Source of the DNA: an uncultured Bacteroidales bacterium
Lineage (GTDB): Bacteria; Bacteroidota; Bacteroidia; Bacteroidales; Paludibacteraceae
Reading direction: 5' to 3'
DNA length: 41,370 nt
NCBI GenBank assembly: GCA_903911085.1
Contig: CAIWCC010000200.1
Location: forward strand, 1 to 41,370
Below the pieces are notes generated by a model, which had not been told where the DNA came from, did not search any database, and saw only the letters and a list, made by a program, of their open reading frames with translations. The position numbers and the translations under genes are program-made. Each line of letters starts with the position of its first letter. Positions within the stretch are counted from its first letter, which is position 1. Below are positions 37,669-41,370 of this stretch, piece by piece.

Positions 37669-40533
37669 TTAGAATAAACTTAATTGCTCTGAAACATCAT
37701 CATTTTTTTGCTTTTTATTATTAACTCCTTCAGCCGAAGTTGATTCATTTGGAACAACTTTATCTTTTTTTTGCTTAACAGACTCTTTATCAACCGGTAT
37801 CGTAGAATTGTTTTTGACTTCAGTGCTTACTGTTTCAATTTCCTGATTATCTGATGTTTCTACAATATCTTCAAGCTCCGAATTATCAGCCTCCTCGCTT
37901 ATTTCCTCATCGGCATTTTCGCTTTCGGATGGTTGTGCACTTGCAGGCTTAAATCTCAAAGGTTCAAGTTCGGAAATTGTTTCAACTTCAAATGTTGTCA
38001 ATCGCTTTCCTTTAGCTTTGTAACTTTTCACACCAATAAATTCTTCGCCATCTACCACCAAACTTTCGCGGAATGAATCATTGCCACCAAATTTTACTTC
38101 AAAACGTGGAAAATCGTTGTCAGATAGTAATAATAGTCGTGATTCCAAATTTTCGCCTAATAAATTCTGAGGTTTTGCTGACGTTTCGAGTTGGAAGCGT
38201 TTCAAATAATAGAATTTTTGCTCTGCATCGTACAATGCTACCGACCAAACTTTATTCGAATCAAATTTTTCAATTACTAAAATATCTTTTTCGTAATGAT
38301 TATTCAAATCGAAATTACTCGTATAGAAATTTCCTTTTTTGGAAATAATTAAAATGGTATCTTCGCTTTGGAATTCGCCTAAATATTCACCACGACTATC
38401 ATAATTCAAACGCAGCACATCGCGGTCGAACCAAACTTGACGGCCACCCAATGTTGAACCTCCTTTTTGTTTCAAGGCTATTTTTAGTACGTCGTTTTTA
38501 GTTAACACATTACCCATCGATTGCCGACCTTTAATGGCAATATCGCTAAAATCTTTTTCGAAAACCAATTTAAAAAGCCTTGGTTTCGGTTTCAATGTAA
38601 CGCGTATTACTTCGGCTTCGGCATTTGGATTTGAAGTAAAATACATTACTTTAGAGCCTGTTGTTCCCTGTGTTACATCATAATCTTTGTCGCGCGTAAT
38701 ACCATTCACTGCAAAACGTTTGATATAATATGGACCAATTTTCCCATCTCTATAAACTGCATTATAAACAGTACGTTTATCATTTTTTTTGAAAACATCG
38801 AGGTGTAAAATATTTTTACCCACAAATATCTTGTCCGCCACTTTCACCACCTTATATTTTCCATCTTTGAAAAATATAATCACATCATCAATGTCCGAGC
38901 AATTGCATACAAATTCGTCTTTGCGGAGTGCTGTTCCTATAAAACCCTCGTCGTAGTTGACATATAATTTTTCATTGGCTTCCACCACTTTAGATGCTAC
39001 AATGGTTTCAAAATTTCGAATTTCGGTTAAACGTGGATGGTCTTTTCCATATTTATCTTTCAAATTTTCGTACCAGAAAATTGTAAAATCTACAATATTT
39101 GCAAGATTATAGTCTATCTCTTTGATTTTTTTCTGAATTGCCAACATTGTGTCATTGGCTTTGTCGGTGTCGAATTTGGTGATTCGCATCATTTTTATTT
39201 CGAGCAATTTCAGAAAATCTTCGCGGGTTATTTCGCGAATAAAGTCGGGCTTAAATGGTTCTAGTCGTTTGTCAATGTGCGCAATAACAGCATCTTGCGA
39301 TGTGCTATCTTCAAAACCCTTATCTTTGTAGATTCGGTTTTCGATAAATATTTTTTCGAGAGAAGTAAAGAATAGTTGTTCTTGCAATTCTCCTTTCTGG
39401 ATTTCGAGTTCCAGTTTCAACAATTCCATAGTGTGATTACAGCTAATGCGTAACATTTCGCTCACACCACAAAATCGAGGTTTATTATCGTGAATAACGC
39501 AGCAATTGGGCGATATACTCAATTCACAATCAGTGAATGCATATAATGCATCAATCGTTTTATCGGATGACGAACCAGGAATAAGATGAACCAAAATTTC
39601 TACATTGGCAGACGTGTTGTCATCTACTTTGCGAATTTTTATCTTTCCTTTGTCGCTGGCTCTAATAATGGATTCAATTAATTTTGAAGTGTTTGAACCA
39701 AAAGGAATTTCGGTAATTACAAGAGTTTTGTTGTCAACTTTTCCAATCTTAGCTCGTATTTTTACTGCTCCGCCACGTTCGCCATCGTTATATCTGCTTA
39801 CATCTATCGATCCACCTGTCTGAAAATCGGGATAAAGTACAAACGGCTCATCGCGCAAATGTGCTATACAAGCATCCAATAGCTCGTTAAAATTATGTGG
39901 TAATATCTTGGAATTCAACCCAACGGCAATACCTTCAACACCTTGTGCCAACAACAATGGAAACTTTACAGGTAAGGCTATTGGTTCTTTGTTGCGACCA
40001 TCATACGACGCTTTCCATTCGGTAGTTTTGGGGTTGAAAACAGTTTCAAGGGCAAATTTTGATAGTCGTGCTTCGATGTAACGAGGAGCCGCAGCGCCGT
40101 CGCCAGTGAGTATGTTACCCCAGTTTCCTTGACAATCTATCAGCAAATCTTTTTGTCCCAATTGTACCAATGCATCGCCAATTGACGCATCGCCGTGTGG
40201 GTGAAACTGCATGGTATGACCAACTATATTTGCAACTTTATTATAACGTCCATCGTCCAAACGCTTCATTGAGTGCAAAATACGTCGCTGAACTGGTTTC
40301 AGCCCGTCATAAATATCTGGTACTGCACGTTCCAAAATTACATACGATGCATAATCTAAAAACCAGCTTTGGTACATGCCCGAAAGATGATGTTTAACCG
40401 CATCATCTTTAATTTTGGGCACTTTGTAACTCGAATGTGCAGGTGATTCTAAATCATCAACTATCTCATTTTCTGCACCAACATTTTCAAATTCTTCGTT
40501 TTCAGTATCAAGTATTTCTTCGTCAGATGCCAT
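37669..40533 (-). CDS. parC: DNA topoisomerase IV / gyrase subunit A family
   Basis: A 954-residue type IIA topoisomerase A subunit. The breakage-reunion domain has YASYVILERAVPDIYDGLKPVQRRIL (61-86), VGHTMQFHPHGDASIGDAL (104-122) and the DNA-linking Tyr152 in APRYIEARLS. Blade-type sequences of the C-terminal DNA-wrapping domain follow (about 560-850), without an evident canonical GyrA box QRRGGKG, which favours topoisomerase IV over gyrase. The protein has an acidic N-terminal extension of about 30 residues and a long Glu/Ser/Lys-rich tail (about 850-954) typical of Bacteroidota homologues but not of E. coli ParC. The partner B subunit is not in the window. Confidence 0.9.
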   Translation of the reverse strand: MASDEEILDTENEEFENVGAENEIVDDLESPAHSSYKVPKIKDDAVKHHLSGMYQSWFLDYASYVILERAVPDIYDGLKPVQRRILHSMKRLDDGRYNKVANIVGHTMQFHPHGDASIGDALVQLGQKDLLIDCQGNWGNILTGDGAAAPRYIEARLSKFALETVFNPKTTEWKASYDGRNKEPIALPVKFPLLLAQGVEGIAVGLNSKILPHNFNELLDACIAHLRDEPFVLYPDFQTGGSIDVSRYNDGERGGAVKIRAKIGKVDNKTLVITEIPFGSNTSKLIESIIRASDKGKIKIRKVDDNTSANVEILVHLIPGSSSDKTIDALYAFTDCELSISPNCCVIHDNKPRFCGVSEMLRISCNHTMELLKLELEIQKGELQEQLFFTSLEKIFIENRIYKDKGFEDSTSQDAVIAHIDKRLEPFKPDFIREITREDFLKLLEIKMMRITKFDTDKANDTMLAIQKKIKEIDYNLANIVDFTIFWYENLKDKYGKDHPRLTEIRNFETIVASKVVEANEKLYVNYDEGFIGTALRKDEFVCNCSDIDDVIIFFKDGKYKVVKVADKIFVGKNILHLDVFKKNDKRTVYNAVYRDGKIGPYYIKRFAVNGITRDKDYDVTQGTTGSKVMYFTSNPNAEAEVIRVTLKPKPRLFKLVFEKDFSDIAIKGRQSMGNVLTKNDVLKIALKQKGGSTLGGRQVWFDRDVLRLNYDSRGEYLGEFQSEDTILIISKKGNFYTSNFDLNNHYEKDILVIEKFDSNKVWSVALYDAEQKFYYLKRFQLETSAKPQNLLGENLESRLLLLSDNDFPRFEVKFGGNDSFRESLVVDGEEFIGVKSYKAKGKRLTTFEVETISELEPLRFKPASAQPSESENADEEISEEADNSELEDIVETSDNQEIETVSTEVKNNSTIPVDKESVKQKKDKVVPNESTSAEGVNNKKQKNDDVSEQLSLF

Positions 40534-40676
40534 ATAAAAATTGTGTGTTATTTTTTTCTGAAATAATTTTCGGTGTTATTTCAAACTATTTGGTACTAAA
40601 TTAGTCTTCAAATTAACATTGTCGGGTTACATAATTGCTTTGTAAATAGTAGAATTGCCCGATTTTTTATTCGATT

Positions 40677-40717
40677 GGCAAAGTTACGAAAAATAAGAAA
40701 AAAACAGTAACTTTGCC
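40677..40717. promoter_or_regulatory. Palindromic pair of divergent -7 boxes
   Basis: GGCAAAGTTAC (40677-40687) and GTAACTTTGCC (40707-40717) are perfect inverted copies around a 19-base A-rich spacer. Each contains TAACTTTG pointing outward: leftward for the topoisomerase gene (leader about 140 bases) and rightward into the repeat-rich end. Confidence 0.5.
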
Positions 40718-40861
40718 ATTCTTTTTTATGTTAGAAATTGATTTTAAATCATTAAACTCTTTTTTTAGAACAAAAGATTATTAGTAATTAAAATTGCTAA
40801 TATACTTTTTGAATTATAGAATTTATATTGAATAGATTACTATAAAATTAAATATAAGAGG

Positions 40862-41020
40862 CTTAACACTAAGTCCATTGAGTAACACTAAGGTTCACTG
40901 AGGATTATTTTAACTAATATAGAGCACTAAGTATATAACATAAATGTTTTATAATGTGACAATTGAAAACTTTAAAACATTTATGCTTTTTCTAAGTGCG
41001 CTTAGTATCTTAGTGGTGAA
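40862..41020. repeat. Intergenic inverted-repeat element with CACTAAG words
   Basis: Degenerate words of the CACTAAG/CTTAGTG type flank a perfect 13-bp inverted repeat, CATAAATGTTTTA (40939-40951) and TAAAACATTTATG (40973-40985). The build is like that of the 34754-34926 element, though the words differ. No coding capacity. Confidence 0.5.
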
Positions 41021-41194
41021 TCTTAATTCTCTATTTTTGAGCATAATAAACATTTATCCAATATAAACTCTTATTTTATTAGCTAAACTCTTCGGTTCTT
41101 TACTACAAACTATTGATTGAAAATTGTTCTGAAATAAAGCTTTTTATATTTTTTTTTATTGTTGTCCGGTAAAAACAAAAGAAAAAATAATGTC

Positions 41195-41333
41195 GCTCCT
41201 AAGGAGCTCTGCTAATACTTGTAACTTATTGACTACCATAATGTCGCTTCTCCGAAGCTATTTATAAAAAGTCCCATCGGGACGAAATTATGGTAGAAAA
41301 TATACAAAAACAAAATCTAAGCCCCATCGGGGC
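41195..41333. repeat. Cluster of four short REP-like hairpins
   Basis: Four 13-base hairpins with 3-base loops: GCTCCTAAGGAGC (41195-41207), GCTTCTCCGAAGC (41246-41258), GTCCCATCGGGAC (41271-41283) and GCCCCATCGGGGC (41321-41333). The first two are preceded by ATAATGTC and the last two followed by GAAATTAT, so the units face each other, as in paired REP clusters. Confidence 0.7.
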
Positions 41334-41370
41334 GAAATTATCTCAAAGCATTGTTGGAAGCGGTTTTTCA

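Larger units (their letters stand above)
40534..41370. other. Long intergenic region at the right edge, rich in repeats
   Basis: This 837-base stretch has no convincing gene. It contains a pair of divergent -7 boxes (40677-40717), an inverted-repeat element (about 40862-41020) and four small REP-like hairpins (41195-41333). A tiny plus-strand frame at 40728-40784 (18 codons, MLEIDFKSLN...) follows the rightward -7 box closely, but it may be chance. Confidence 0.6.

Noticed and set aside
41195-41333. Possible CRISPR array because of repeated short palindromes
   Set aside because: The units are 13-base hairpins with differing stems, irregular spacing and facing orientation, and no cas genes are near.

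Overview
AT-rich window that looks like a member of the Bacteroidota, probably order Bacteroidales (inference). The signs are promoters of the TAnnTTTG type, SusR-like Reg_prop/Y_Y_Y regulation, type IX secretion C-terminal domains, a FISUMP domain, a LytTR regulator, and housekeeping genes of Bacteroidota type. No genome search was possible.

Region A (1-9800) is accessory. After a partial CDS and a REP-like repeat, all genes run on the minus strand. In transcription order they are: a LytTR-FHA regulator; a PP2C phosphatase; a double-FHA transmembrane trypsin-like protease; a small coiled-coil protein; a transmembrane Ser/Thr kinase with a periplasmic FISUMP domain; a HEPN-like protein; an unknown protein; a winged-helix/nucleotidyltransferase pair resembling AbiE toxin-antitoxin systems; and a lipoprotein. 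Two LytTR-like tandem sites (TGTATGA, 21-bp period) lie at exactly the same distance upstream of a predicted -7 box before the PP2C gene and before the lipoprotein gene. This suggests one phospho-signalling circuit in which the FHA-bearing transcription factor drives both. It is the best candidate here for an undescribed system.

Region B (9800-12840) holds recQ and an E2-acyltransferase-like protein that lacks the usual catalytic histidine. It ends in a strong two-way terminator.

Region C (12922-32790) is a beta-glucan utilisation locus. A divergently transcribed SusR-like regulator faces a plus-strand run: GPH sugar transporter, cytoplasmic GH17, a GH2-like glycosidase fused to a probable outer-membrane beta-barrel, a binding lipoprotein, a GH16 lipoprotein, a second binding lipoprotein, a T9SS-secreted GH16, a GH30 and a second cytoplasmic GH17. 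A separately promoted T9SS-secreted binding protein follows. The enzyme set fits a beta-1,3-glucan with beta-1,6 linkages. There is no SusC/SusD pair. The two main promoters share a dyad (ATGTT-N4-AACAT) and a second box with identical spacing, so they probably answer to the same regulator.

Region D (32920-41370), all minus strand, is housekeeping: two paralogous tRNAs (Lys-CTT and Gln-TTG anticodons on nearly the same body), tyrS, a sigma-54-type response regulator, purD and a topoisomerase IV/gyrase A subunit. The intergenic spaces carry palindromic repeat elements, and the right edge has four short REP-like hairpins.
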